Made by a program: the position numbers and the translations under genes | Notes under the pieces: model-generated | Told to the model about the DNA's origin: nothing | Database searches by the model: none | The model's input: the letters and a program-made list of their open reading frames with translations, nothing else | Shown: in pieces, positions 9,285 through 17,675 of the stretch | How the letters are laid out: each line of letters starts with the position of its first letter | Numbering within the stretch: position 1 is the first letter of the stretch | Origin: Halomonas sp. H10-9-1 | GTDB taxonomy: Bacteria; Pseudomonadota; Gammaproteobacteria; Pseudomonadales; Halomonadaceae | Direction of reading: 5' to 3' | Assembly: GCF_040147005.1 (NCBI RefSeq) | Contig: NZ_JAMSHO010000001.1 | Location: 2,170,001-2,234,000 of the forward strand | DNA: 64,000 nt

Positions 9285-9429
9285 CACGGGTTCCTTGTGG
9301 CAATTGGCTCGACAATACCGTGACCCCGTCTCTACGGCGGCGCCCACGTCGAGATCACCGTGATGGCGCGCCGTCCGGCCGGCAGCGAGGAGGACGCCGG
9401 CTGACGCTTTTCCCGAATGCGTGGCAGGG

Positions 9430-10353
9430 TCAGGCGCGCTGCGCCGAACCGGTACGTGCGCGGCAGGGGCCAAACAGGCAGGCGGCGAGCAGGATCAGTC
9501 CCGCGACGGTGGCGATCATGCCGGCGGCGCTGAGCGAGGCCTCGAAGCCCAGCCAGCGCGGCGCCTCGCCGGCCAGCAGGTAGCCGACCACCGCCGCCAG
9601 CACCGCGAACAGCTGGCTCCAGGCGATCTGTGCCCCGAGCCGGTTGGTCATCAGCCGGGCGGCGGCGGCCGGGCAGACGAACATGGCGATGACGATGATC
9701 GACCCCACCGCCTCGAAGGCGGCGATGGCCGCCACCGCCACCAGGGTGACCAGCAGCAGGTCGACCAGCGCCGGGCGCGCCTGCAAGCTGGCGGCGAAGT
9801 CGGGATCGAAGCTGGCCAGCACCAGCGGGCGGCGCATGACCACCACGAAGCCCACCACCATCAGCCCGACCCAGGCAGCACGGCCCAGTTGAGGCGGCAG
9901 GTCGGCCAGCGCCACCGGGTCGAACAGTGCGGCGAGGCCGCTGCCCTCGAACCAGATCAGGCTCTCCAGGTTGCCGTAGAGGGCGTGCTCGACGTCCAGG
10001 TGCACCCCGCCGGCGCCGTGCCACTCCAGCAGCAGCACGCCCAGGGCGAATAGGCTGGTGAACACCACGCCCATGGCAGCGCTGCCCTCCACCCGCCCCA
10101 GGCGGCGGATCAGCTCGATCAGCGCCACCGTCACCAGGGCGGCCACCCCGGCGCCCAGCATCATCGCCAGGGACGCCAGGGTGCCGGTGATCAGGAAGCT
10201 CACCACGATGCCGGGCAGCGCCACATGGCTGATGGCATCGCCAATCAGGCTCTGGCGGCGCAGCACCAGGAAGTTGCCGAGCAGGGCACAGGTCATCGAG
10301 ATGATGATGGCGATCGTCAGCGGCACCAGGCTGAACATCATGAACTCGTTCAC
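9430..10353 (-). CDS. Mn/Zn ABC transporter permease (second permease subunit)
   Basis: A 307-residue inner-membrane protein of the ABC-3 (ZnuB/MntB/TroD) family with eight to nine hydrophobic segments. The family hallmark SLIGDAISHVALPGIV is near residues 34-49. It starts at a GTG that overlaps the stop of the preceding permease gene as GTGA, so the two permeases are translationally coupled and probably form a heterodimer. It is the last gene of a four-gene operon of binding protein, ATPase and two permeases. Confidence 0.9.
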   Translation of the reverse strand: MNEFMMFSLVPLTIAIIISMTCALLGNFLVLRRQSLIGDAISHVALPGIVVSFLITGTLASLAMMLGAGVAALVTVALIELIRRLGRVEGSAAMGVVFTSLFALGVLLLEWHGAGGVHLDVEHALYGNLESLIWFEGSGLAALFDPVALADLPPQLGRAAWVGLMVVGFVVVMRRPLVLASFDPDFAASLQARPALVDLLLVTLVAVAAIAAFEAVGSIIVIAMFVCPAAAARLMTNRLGAQIAWSQLFAVLAAVVGYLLAGEAPRWLGFEASLSAAGMIATVAGLILLAACLFGPCRARTGSAQRA

Positions 10354-11564
10354 CGTGCCACCTCCGCGGGCGGCAACTCCGCCTCCAGGGCCATGATGGC
10401 GTCCGCCGAGAGCACCTGGCCGATCGGCGTCAGGCCGGCATGTTCACGGTGCAGGGCGTCGTCGGGGTAGCGCCGACGATAGAGCGCCCAGAGGCGCTCC
10501 TCGTGCTCGGCGTCGCGCGCCGCCGCCTGGCCCGCCGGGGTGGCCACCCCGTCGCGGCGCACATGGCCGCGCCGCCGCAGCAGCTTGAGGGTCAGGCCAT
10601 CGAAGATCGGCTCGTCCCGCCCCAGGGCGAGCAGCCCCTGGCGCAGATGCACCCGGCGGCGCAGGCGGCGATAGGCGAGCAGCGAGGCCAGCACACCGCG
10701 ACGCGGCGAGAACAGGAAGGAGACCAGGAACAGCGTGAAGGCGGCGAGCACGATCAGCGGCCCGGTGGGCAGCCCCTCGCGCACGCTGGAGAGCGAGACG
10801 CCGAGATAGCCCGACAGGGCACCGAGCAGGGCCGCCAGCGCCACCATGCGCATGGGCTGGTCGGTCCAGAAGCGTGCCGCCACCGGCGGGATGATGGTCA
10901 GCGCCACCACCAGGATCAGCCCGGTGACCTTGAGTCCGATCACCACCACCGCCATCAGCAGCAGCAGCAGCAGCAGGTCGAGCCTGCCGGTATCGAAGCC
11001 CTGGGTGCGGGCAAAATCCGCATCGAAGCATAGCAGCAGCAGGTCACGGCGCCACACCAGCAGCGCCAGCAGCAGGCCCACGGCACAGGCGGCGATCAGC
11101 AGCGCTTCGGAGTAGAGCATGCCGGCCGTGGCGCCCACCAGGTAGCCGGTCAGCCCCGACTGGCCGCGCACCGAGAGGGTCTGGATCACGGTGATCAGCA
11201 CCACACCGAAGGCGAAGAAGGTCGAGAGCACGGCGCCGATGGCGGCGTCCTCGCCCAGCCGGGTGCGCTCGCCGATGCGCTGCACCAACCACAGCCCCAG
11301 GGCGGCACTGGCCGCGGCGCCGGCCAGCAGCGCCGGCAGCACCCGGCCATCGCCCTGCCACACGCCCATGACCAGGAAGGCCAGCGCCAGCCCAGGCAAG
11401 GTGGAGTGGCTGATGGCATCGCTGACCAGGGCACGCTTGCGCAGCAGCACGAAGCTGCCCACCATGCCCGCGGCGGCGGCAAGGAGCATGGCACCCACGG
11501 TCACCAGGCTGGTGTTGTAGCCCAGGGTGAAGGTCAGCGCTCGCCACCACGTCTCCATCATCAT
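10350..11564 (-). CDS. Mn/Zn ABC transporter permease with C-terminal DtxR-like domain
   Basis: A 404-residue protein. Residues 1 to about 290 are an ABC-3 permease with [17 protein letters not shown]. The remaining about 115 residues are soluble. They carry a [17 protein letters not shown] helix-turn stretch and an acidic/His segment ([17 protein letters not shown]) that resembles the winged-helix and dimerisation parts of DtxR/MntR repressors. Permeases with such tails occur in several manganese/iron systems, for example the Chlamydia YtgCR fusion, where the tail is released as a repressor. Here the tail may sense metal, but that is inference. Three consecutive ATG codons (11564, 11561, 11558) open the gene, overlapping the ATPase stop. 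Confidence 0.87.
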   Translation of the reverse strand: MMMETWWRALTFTLGYNTSLVTVGAMLLAAAAGMVGSFVLLRKRALVSDAISHSTLPGLALAFLVMGVWQGDGRVLPALLAGAAASAALGLWLVQRIGERTRLGEDAAIGAVLSTFFAFGVVLITVIQTLSVRGQSGLTGYLVGATAGMLYSEALLIAACAVGLLLALLVWRRDLLLLCFDADFARTQGFDTGRLDLLLLLLLMAVVVIGLKVTGLILVVALTIIPPVAARFWTDQPMRMVALAALLGALSGYLGVSLSSVREGLPTGPLIVLAAFTLFLVSFLFSPRRGVLASLLAYRRLRRRVHLRQGLLALGRDEPIFDGLTLKLLRRRGHVRRDGVATPAGQAAARDAEHEERLWALYRRRYPDDALHREHAGLTPIGQVLSADAIMALEAELPPAEVAR

Positions 11565-12370
11565 CGCCCCGCCCCATCCTTGTGCGCTGCTCTTGGCGAC
11601 TCGATGAGCCGTGCCAGCTGCACGGGGCTTAACCGGCCGCCATAGGTGGCCTGCAGGTTCTCCTCGCTGAAGGCCTCATCGACGGGGCCCGCGGCGATGC
11701 GCCTCACGTTCATCAGCAGCACATGATCAAAGTAGTCACGCACCGTGGCCAGGTCGTGATGCACGCAGAGCAGGGTCCGCCCCTCGTCGCGCAGGGACTT
11801 GAGGACCTCGATGATCGCCGCCTCGGTGGCGGCATCGACCCCGGCGAAGGGCTCGTCGAGAATCGTGATGTCGGCCTCCTGGACCAGCGCCCTGGCCAGG
11901 AACACCCGCTGCTGCTGGCCTCCGGAGAGCTGGCCGATCTGGCGCTCGGCGAACCCCTCCATGCCGACCCGGGCCAGGCTCTCCATGGCTCGCCGGTGCA
12001 GCCGCCGGGAACCGAACTGCCACCAGCGCAGGTCGCGGTAGAGCCCCATGCCGACCACGTCGATGACCCGGGCCGGAAAGTCCCAGTCGATGCTGGAGCG
12101 CTGGGGCACGAAGGCCAGGTGGCGCATCTCCTGCTCCAGGGGGCGACCGAAGACCCGCACCTCACCCGAGAGGCGTCGGGTGATGCCCAGCGCCGCCTTG
12201 AGCAGGGTCGACTTGCCGGCGCCGTTGGGGCCGATGATGGCACTCATGCTGCCCGGCGGCGTGATGAAGTCCACCGAGTGCACCACCGGACGGTGGTCAT
12301 AGCTGACGGTGAGCCCCTGGATCGCCAGGGGGCTGGCGATCACCGCCTTGCCGAGTCGCGAATCGGGCAT
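11561..12370 (-). CDS. Mn/Zn ABC transporter ATP-binding protein
   Basis: A 269-residue ABC ATPase. The Walker A motif is GPNGAGKST (about residues 47-55), the Q-loop lies in [13 protein letters not shown], the signature is LSGGQQQR, and Walker B is [12 protein letters not shown], followed by the H-loop VHHDL. The Q-loop sequence [13 protein letters not shown] is typical of the manganese/zinc/iron ZnuC-MntB group. It would drive uptake through the two downstream permeases. The gene follows the binding-protein gene by three bases and overlaps the first permease gene. Confidence 0.93.
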   Translation of the reverse strand: MPDSRLGKAVIASPLAIQGLTVSYDHRPVVHSVDFITPPGSMSAIIGPNGAGKSTLLKAALGITRRLSGEVRVFGRPLEQEMRHLAFVPQRSSIDWDFPARVIDVVGMGLYRDLRWWQFGSRRLHRRAMESLARVGMEGFAERQIGQLSGGQQQRVFLARALVQEADITILDEPFAGVDAATEAAIIEVLKSLRDEGRTLLCVHHDLATVRDYFDHVLLMNVRRIAAGPVDEAFSEENLQATYGGRLSPVQLARLIESPRAAHKDGAGR

Positions 12371-12373
12371 GGG

Positions 12374-13363
12374 TCACTCCTCCTCGGCGGTGTCAGGGGA
12401 CGCCTGGGCCAGGCGGCCCTGCCAGCCGGCCGGCGGGGCGTCGCCGTCCAGGGCCCGGGCGATGGTAGTGACATTGTGGTCGAGCATGCCCAGCCAGCTG
12501 CCTTCGTAGCTGCCCTCGGGCCCCATGGCGTCGGAGAAGAGCTCGCCACCGATGCGCACCTCGTGGCCCGCGGCGGCGGCGCCCTCTATCAGGGCACGGA
12601 TGCTGCGCTCCGACACCGAGGTCTCAACGAAGATGGCACCAATCTCACGCTCGACCAGCAGGTCGACCAGGGTCTCGATACGCGAGAGCCCCGCCTCGCT
12701 CTCGGTGGAGAAACCCTGGATGCCCAGCACCTCCAGCCCGTAGGCATCGCCGAAGTACCCGAAGGCGTCGTGGGCGGTGACCAGCACGCGGGACTCCTCG
12801 GGGATGGTGCCGAGGACCTCGCCGGCATAGGCATCAAGTCCATCGAGCTCCTCCAGATACGCCTCGGCACTGGCCTCGAAGGCGGCGACGCCTTCGGGAT
12901 CCAGCTCGACCAGCGCATCACGCACGGCAACAACCGCGTGGCGCCACCGCCCGGGATCCATCCACACATGGGGGTCGGGCTGGTCAGGGTAGGCCTCATC
13001 GGCCAACAGCGCCTCCCGCGGCACCGCCTCGGCCACCGCAAATACCGGGCTCCGCTGGCCCAGGCGCTCGAGCAGCTCGGCCAGTTGCACCTCGAGGCTC
13101 AAGCCGCTCCAGAACACGGCGTCTGCGCGGGTCATGGCGACCACGTCGCTACGCGTCTGGCGATAGAGGTGGGGGTCGACTCCGGGCCCCATCAGTCCCT
13201 GCACCTCGACCCGCTCGCCCCCCACCTCCCGCACGATATCGGCGACCATGCCGGTGGTAGCGACCAGGCGCAGCCGGTGCTCCTCCTCGGCCAGCACAGG
13301 CGAGACCAGCAACGGCGAAACCAGCAGGGTGGCCAGACAGACGACTCGACGACGCAATGACAC
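12374..13363 (-). CDS. Mn/Zn ABC transporter substrate-binding protein (TroA/MntA type)
   Basis: A 329-residue periplasmic binding protein of cluster A-I. A signal peptide (VSLRRRVVCLATLLVSPLL) is followed by mature protein from about residue 26. Metal-ligand regions are visible: DPHLY and DPHVWMDP each supply a histidine, STESEAG a glutamate, and the C-terminal lobe has acidic candidates. The stretch AHDAFGYFGDAYGLEVLGIQ is close to TroA/MntA proteins, favouring manganese or zinc, and the long His-rich loop of ZnuA is absent. GTG at 13363 is chosen because AAGGAGT lies five bases upstream; a longer reading frame starts at 13417. First gene of the operon; a dyad near 13417-13430 may be its operator. 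Confidence 0.88.
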   Translation of the reverse strand: MSLRRRVVCLATLLVSPLLVSPVLAEEEHRLRLVATTGMVADIVREVGGERVEVQGLMGPGVDPHLYRQTRSDVVAMTRADAVFWSGLSLEVQLAELLERLGQRSPVFAVAEAVPREALLADEAYPDQPDPHVWMDPGRWRHAVVAVRDALVELDPEGVAAFEASAEAYLEELDGLDAYAGEVLGTIPEESRVLVTAHDAFGYFGDAYGLEVLGIQGFSTESEAGLSRIETLVDLLVEREIGAIFVETSVSERSIRALIEGAAAAGHEVRIGGELFSDAMGPEGSYEGSWLGMLDHNVTTIARALDGDAPPAGWQGRLAQASPDTAEEE

Positions 13364-13416
13364 TCGGCACTCCTTGAATGGATACCCCAACGGCGAGGGA
13401 ATTCCCGCCCTTGGCA

Positions 13417-13430
13417 TAGCCTATAGGGTA
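13417..13430. promoter_or_regulatory. candidate metal-repressor operator upstream of the Mn/Zn importer
   Basis: TAGCCTATAGGGTA is a near-perfect dyad (12 of 14 positions symmetric) between the divergent importer and ChaN genes, about 55 bp upstream of the binding-protein start. The left half extends to CATAGC, the half-site found in E. coli MntR boxes. The right half does not match well, so the assignment to an MntR/DtxR-type regulator is tentative. Confidence 0.35.
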
Positions 13431-13569
13431 CCGCGTCGGGCGTCCGTTGCTAAATTGGCGGCGTCCACTTGGATCAGCGCCCCCCGATCCGGCCGTGCTC
13501 CCTCGAGGATCGCGACCCCTTGCGCTCTGCGCTATGGTAGCGGCTCGCCTCTCATCGCCCGGAGCCGCC

Positions 13570-14706
13570 ATGCCACGCCACCGCCAAGCCGCCCTTCTTT
13601 TCGCTGCGCTGATGAGCGGCCAAGCCACCGCCCTGGCCCAGGAGTGTCCCGCGCCCGGCCAGTGGCAGCACGACGGCCAGCCGATCGCCGGCGACACCCT
13701 GATGCGCGAGCTGGCCACCGGCCGGGTAGTACTGCTCGGCGAGCAGCATGAGCGCCTGGCCCACCATCGCTGGCAGCTGCACACCCTGGCGGCACTGCAC
13801 GGCCATCAGCCGAACCTGGCGATCGGCCTGGAGATGTTGCCGCGCGAGGCCCAGCCGGCGCTGGATGACTGGGTGGCCGGCGAGCTCGACGAGGCGACCT
13901 TCCTGGAGTCCAGCGGCTGGTACGATGCCTGGGGCTATGACCCCGAACTCTACCTGCCGATCCTGCACTTCGCGCGCATGCACCGCATCCCGCTGGTGGC
14001 GCTGAACATCACCCCGGAGCTACGCCAGCGGCTGGTCACGGAGGGCTGGGAGGCGGTGCCGGCGACAGAGCGCCACGGGCTGACCGCGCCGGCGCCAGCC
14101 GCGCCCGAATACCGCACCCTGCTCACCGAGATCTACGCCGCACACCCCGGCGACACCGCGGCCCCCGGTGGACTCGAACGCTTCATCGATGCCCAGCTGG
14201 TGTGGGACCGTGCCATGGCCGAAGGCCTCGCCCAGGCCGCCGAGTCCGCGCCACTGGTAGTGGGGCTGATGGGCGAGGGCCATGTGCGCCACGGCCACGG
14301 GGTTCCCCACCAGCTCGCCACGCTCGGTGTCACCGAGACCCACACCGCCCTGGCCTGGCCTCGGGAGCGCGGCTGCCCCGCCCCGACCGAAATCGCCGAT
14401 GCGCTGTTCGGCCTGGGCGACGAGGCGCGCCATGAACCGGCGGCACCGCCACGGTTGGGTGTGCTGCTGGCTCCGGACGAAGCCGGTGTCAGGATCGACC
14501 GGATAGCACCGGAGAGCGTGGCCGCGGGGAGCGGGCTACGAGAAGGCGATGTTATCGTCATCGCCGCCGGTCACCGCGTGAATGCCATGGAGGAGCTGAT
14601 CGCGATCATCCGGCGCCAGGCCCCGGGCACCCTGCTGCCACTGGAGGTCGTTCGCGACGGCGAGGTCCGCGAGCTCCTCGCCCGCTTCCCCAGCGAGGCG
14701 CCCTGA
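13570..14706 (+). CDS. ChaN-type haem-binding-like protein with C-terminal PDZ domain
   Basis: A 378-residue exported protein. A signal peptide covers about residues 1-23 and ends in ALA-QEC, without a convincing lipobox. Residues about 40-260 are a ChaN/Haem_bd_uptake domain: VVLLGEQHERLAHH near the start and MGEGHVRHGHGVP near the end are the family's conserved blocks. Residues about 295-375 form a PDZ domain (DRIAPESVAAGSGLREGDVI). ChaN of Campylobacter binds haem at the outer membrane and is linked to iron uptake. Being next to a divergent metal importer supports a metal-related role, by inference. An ATG at 13570 with GGAG upstream is preferred over longer frames. Confidence 0.82.
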   Translation: MPRHRQAALLFAALMSGQATALAQECPAPGQWQHDGQPIAGDTLMRELATGRVVLLGEQHERLAHHRWQLHTLAALHGHQPNLAIGLEMLPREAQPALDDWVAGELDEATFLESSGWYDAWGYDPELYLPILHFARMHRIPLVALNITPELRQRLVTEGWEAVPATERHGLTAPAPAAPEYRTLLTEIYAAHPGDTAAPGGLERFIDAQLVWDRAMAEGLAQAAESAPLVVGLMGEGHVRHGHGVPHQLATLGVTETHTALAWPRERGCPAPTEIADALFGLGDEARHEPAAPPRLGVLLAPDEAGVRIDRIAPESVAAGSGLREGDVIVIAAGHRVNAMEELIAIIRRQAPGTLLPLEVVRDGEVRELLARFPSEAP

Positions 14707-14781
14707 ACCCCGGGTGGTCGACTGCCAGGGGGCGTGGCATCATGGCCGCCCCCCGCGAACCATCGAGGATGCCTAGACGCC

Positions 14782-15174
14782 ATGCGCCCCCTGATCCGCC
14801 TCTTCTTCCGCGGCCTGCGCCCGCTGCTCGCACCGGTCGTGCTGATCGCCGAGAAACTCTCGACTCCCAAGGCCATGGAGCGCTCCCCTGAGGCCCAGGC
14901 CGAGGTCGACCGCGCCTGCGCAGGCCTCGCCCTCTACCAGTTCCGCAGCTGCCCCTTCTGCGTGAAGGTGCGCAAGGAGATCGCCCGCCTGGGGCTGCCC
15001 ATCGAGGTGCGCGACGCCCAGCTCGACCAGGATCACCGCCGCGAACTGGCCGAGGGCGGCGGGCGGGTCAAGGTCCCCTGCCTGCGCATCGCCCACGCCG
15101 ACGGCGAGGTCGAGTGGCTCTACGAATCCGACGCCATCAACGCCTGGCTGAAGCGCCGCTTCCAACAGGCCTGA
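14782..15174 (+). CDS. glutaredoxin/GST N-terminal domain protein with membrane-proximal N-terminus
   Basis: A 130-residue protein. Residues 1 to about 25 are hydrophobic and basic and could insert in or lie on the membrane. From about residue 48 a thioredoxin-fold domain begins with YQFRSCPFCVKVRKEI, a CxxC active site (CPFC) as in glutaredoxins. It ends with VKVPCLRI, where the cis-proline follows, and a LYESDAI glutathione-binding segment. It probably acts in thiol-disulfide exchange with glutathione. It follows the ChaN gene in the same direction after about 75 bp and converges with the methyltransferase gene. Confidence 0.85.
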   Translation: MRPLIRLFFRGLRPLLAPVVLIAEKLSTPKAMERSPEAQAEVDRACAGLALYQFRSCPFCVKVRKEIARLGLPIEVRDAQLDQDHRRELAEGGGRVKVPCLRIAHADGEVEWLYESDAINAWLKRRFQQA

Positions 15175-15181
15175 GCCCCCA

Positions 15182-16393
15182 TCAGGACCACGCCGGCCGC
15201 CCGCGGATCAGCAGGTTGCGCGGGGTGAGCTCGCGCGGACAGAAGGTGCCGAGCTCCACGGCGTAGCCCGCCTCGGCGAGGAAGGCGGCGCGATCCAGCG
15301 CCAGCCACACCTCCAGCGGCCGACGGAACAGGTGACGCAGCGTCTCCAGTCGGGACACCTCGGCCTGGCGGCGCCATCCTTCGGCCTCTAGCAACGCCCA
15401 GTCGAGCCCGGCGGGCAGCGAGAGCCCCTTCTGCGCCGCGGCCCAGCGGCAGAATGCCGCGAAGCACGCCGGCATGCGCCCGTAGGCGAGGCTCGGCACT
15501 GGCAGGTAGGCGTCGACGCCGCGCAGCTCGCGCTGCAGGCGGTCGAAGCCCAGCCGCCATGCGCCCGCCCGGCGGCGCTGGCGGCGCACGCCGCGCGGTG
15601 CGGTGACGGTCTCCTGCACCGCCAGGGCCAGGTCGTCGCGGGAGAGCGCCAGGCCGTGTTCCGCCATCGACGCCCCGGCCGCCCGGGAGAGCGGGCGGTA
15701 ATCCGCCGCGGCTGTGCGCTGGTAGCAGCAGGGTGCCAGGGTCACGGCGCTGCCCGCCGCCGCGGCCGCCTCCAGCAGGCGCCGGTGCAGGTCGCCACAG
15801 GCGTGCAAGGCACAGGCGTGGGTAGCGCGGGTGAGCCTGCGTGCCGCCTCCGGGGCCATCACGTCCTGGCGGATCGGGCGCACCGCGAGCCCCTGGGCCT
15901 GCGCCAGCGCCTCGCCGGCGGCGCACAGCGCCGGGTCCCACTCCAGGGCGAGCACCTCCCCGCCATGACGGCGGGCCAGGGCCCGTGCCAGGTGCCCCTT
16001 GCCGGCGCACCACTCCAGCGCCGCCTCCCCCGGGGCCAGGCGCACCCGCGGCAGGAAGGCCTCGATCTGGCGCCACTTGCGACCGCCGACATGCTGGCTC
16101 CACGCCTCGGGAAGCGGTTCGGGACGCGGCGCCAGCTCAGGCAGCGCACAGAGCGCCTCGAGCTCCGCCACCGGCAGCCACTCGACCAGAGGCGAGTCGA
16201 TGAAGGGCTCGGCCTGCAGGCGGGCCAGGCGCTCCTCCCCCAGCGCCAGCAGCGCGGCCTGAAGCTCGGGGAAGGCCTCGGCCCAGGGCGGCGTGAGGTG
16301 CTGGAAGGGCTCGGGCCGCCACAGCAGCTGATGGCGCGCCAGCAGCTCGGTAAGGCGCGCCAGGCGCCGGGCGAGGCTCGGGGAGTCGGTCAC
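15182..16393 (-). CDS. SAM-dependent methyltransferase (Methyltransf_32-like)
   Basis: About 403 residues. The SAM-binding motif I reads LEWCAGKGHLARALAR near residues 128-143. Motif II is an acidic residue after the next strand (ALEWDPALC), and a HACGDLHRRLL block about 60 residues later is typical of the Methyltransf_32 group (GSTCD/RRNAD1-like). The substrate is not known. The first half is a helical, substrate-recognition type region. Start choice is unsure: GTG at 16393 is given, but a TTG at 16411 next to GAGG would add six residues. The gene follows the YbgA-like gene closely on the minus strand. Confidence 0.78.
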   Translation of the reverse strand: MTDSPSLARRLARLTELLARHQLLWRPEPFQHLTPPWAEAFPELQAALLALGEERLARLQAEPFIDSPLVEWLPVAELEALCALPELAPRPEPLPEAWSQHVGGRKWRQIEAFLPRVRLAPGEAALEWCAGKGHLARALARRHGGEVLALEWDPALCAAGEALAQAQGLAVRPIRQDVMAPEAARRLTRATHACALHACGDLHRRLLEAAAAAGSAVTLAPCCYQRTAAADYRPLSRAAGASMAEHGLALSRDDLALAVQETVTAPRGVRRQRRRAGAWRLGFDRLQRELRGVDAYLPVPSLAYGRMPACFAAFCRWAAAQKGLSLPAGLDWALLEAEGWRRQAEVSRLETLRHLFRRPLEVWLALDRAAFLAEAGYAVELGTFCPRELTPRNLLIRGRPAWS

Positions 16394-16415
16394 GTCGGGT
16401 TCCAGGCGCAAAGCC

Positions 16416-17387
16416 TCAGATGGTGTTGCGCAGCCCCAGCTCGTAGGGGTGCGGGTCGAGGTAGGTCTGGGCGCGGATATAGTCGGAGCCGTGGCGCTTC
16501 AGGTAGTGGTTGAGCAGGCGGATCGGCACCGCCAGGGGCACATGCCCCAGGCGATAGTCCTCGATGGCGGTGAGCAGGTCCTGCCGGGTCTCGGCGTCCA
16601 GGGCCTCCTTGAGGTAGCCGAAGACGTGCATCAGGGCGTTGGTGTGGGTCTTGCGGGTAGCGGGCCGCGCCAGGGCCGCCATGAAGCGCTGCAGGTAGTG
16701 CGCCATGGCCTCGGCCAGCGGGCGCCGGCTCGATTCCGCCAGGTAGCGTCCCAGCTCGCGGTAGGTCTCCACATGGTGGGCCATCAGCAGGTACTTCTGG
16801 CGGCTGTGGAACTGCAGCAGCGCATGGTAGCCGGGTGTGGCCTCGACGTGGCGCTTCCAGTCGTCGTAGGCGTAGATCCGGGTGATGAAGTTCTCGCGCA
16901 GCACGGCATCGTTCATGCGCGCCTCCTCCTCCAGCGGCAGCTCGGGGAAGTGGCGGCGCAGCGCCCGCACGAAGGCGCCGGCATCGGAATGGCTGGGCAT
17001 GCCGTTGTCGGGGCGGTAGACCTTGACCCGCGCCAGGCCGCAGCTGGGCGAGCCCTTCATCAGGATGAAGCCGCGCAGGTGGCGGTGGCCCTCGATGAAG
17101 GCCCGGCTGACGGCTTCCAGGCGCTCGGTGACATCGAGGCTGGCGTCCCGGGTGCCCACCACCCGGGGCGACTCCCCCTCGAGGCCGACCAGGCGGATCG
17201 GCTCCCGGGGCACTCCCAGGCCGGCCTCGAGCTCGGGGCAGAAGGGTTCCAGGGCGAAGCGCTCGGCGAGCACCTCGAGGCAGTAGCGGGAGCGCTTGTG
17301 CCCGCCGTTGTAGCGTACCTGCTCCCCCGTCAGGCAGCTGCTGATGCCTACTGGAATCCGCCGCTCGTCCGTCACCCGCTCCCCCAT
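16416..17387 (-). CDS. DUF523-DUF1722 protein, YbgA-like
   Basis: A 323-residue protein with two domains. Residues about 10-150 are DUF523: VGISSCLTGEQVRYNGGHKRS at the start and LMKGSPSCGLARVKVY near the end carry paired cysteines. Residues about 195-310 are DUF1722/YbgA (LLQFHSRQKYLLMAHH). Such proteins often sit beside photolyase genes and have been suggested to bind an iron-sulfur cluster or take part in tRNA thiolation; no photolyase is seen here. The ATG at 17387 is used because GAGGAG lies upstream. Confidence 0.85.
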   Translation of the reverse strand: MGERVTDERRIPVGISSCLTGEQVRYNGGHKRSRYCLEVLAERFALEPFCPELEAGLGVPREPIRLVGLEGESPRVVGTRDASLDVTERLEAVSRAFIEGHRHLRGFILMKGSPSCGLARVKVYRPDNGMPSHSDAGAFVRALRRHFPELPLEEEARMNDAVLRENFITRIYAYDDWKRHVEATPGYHALLQFHSRQKYLLMAHHVETYRELGRYLAESSRRPLAEAMAHYLQRFMAALARPATRKTHTNALMHVFGYLKEALDAETRQDLLTAIEDYRLGHVPLAVPIRLLNHYLKRHGSDYIRAQTYLDPHPYELGLRNTI

Positions 17388-17491
17388 CTGCTGCTCTCCT
17401 CCTCGTCTCCCCGGCTGCCGGGGTCCATGCCGCCGCCATTGTGGCATAGCCGTGCCGGGTTGCCCTCCCCCTGGCATCCTGCCTGCACTTA

Positions 17492-17581
17492 GGGGCTATC
17501 GCAGTTATCCATCGAGCCTTAGCGAAAGGCGCCGGGGACAGGTCGTAGAGGGGGTCCTATGCCAGGGATGGCATCGGTAGC
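17492..17581 (+). repeat. palindromic element copy A, left half (interrupted by IS1111-type element)
   Basis: The left half starts with an AGGGGCTATCGCAG-like terminus, followed by GAAAGGCGCCGGGGACAGG, GAGGGGG and the hairpin ATGCCA-GGGA-TGGCAT, then stops at GGTAGC. The matching right half resumes at 18998. Together they make one element of the same kind as copies B, C and D. The stems GGACAGG and GAGGGGG have their complements (CCTGTC, CCCCCTC) in the right half. Confidence 0.8.
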
Positions 17582-17587
17582 AATGGG

Positions 17588-17601
17588 ATGGAGTCCTCCC
17601 C
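17588..17601 (+). repeat. left subterminal inverted repeat of the IS
   Basis: ATGGAGTCCTCCCC is the exact reverse complement of 18977-18990. It begins about six bases inside the inferred left end. Confidence 0.88.
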
Positions 17602-17675
17602 ACCCTATATCGGCGTCGTTGCGCCACACTGGTGGGCGAGAACACCAACCAGCCTGAGGGTGAGGAGAACTCGTC

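Noticed and set aside
7620..9473. Extended start of the NUDIX-MBL gene at 9473
   Set aside because: The extra 63 residues are unlike any NUDIX N-terminus and a good ribosome site lies just before 9284.
10925..10980. Run of CAGCAG units in the permease gene as a possible microsatellite
   Set aside because: It encodes a leucine-rich membrane helix on the minus strand; codon bias explains the pattern.
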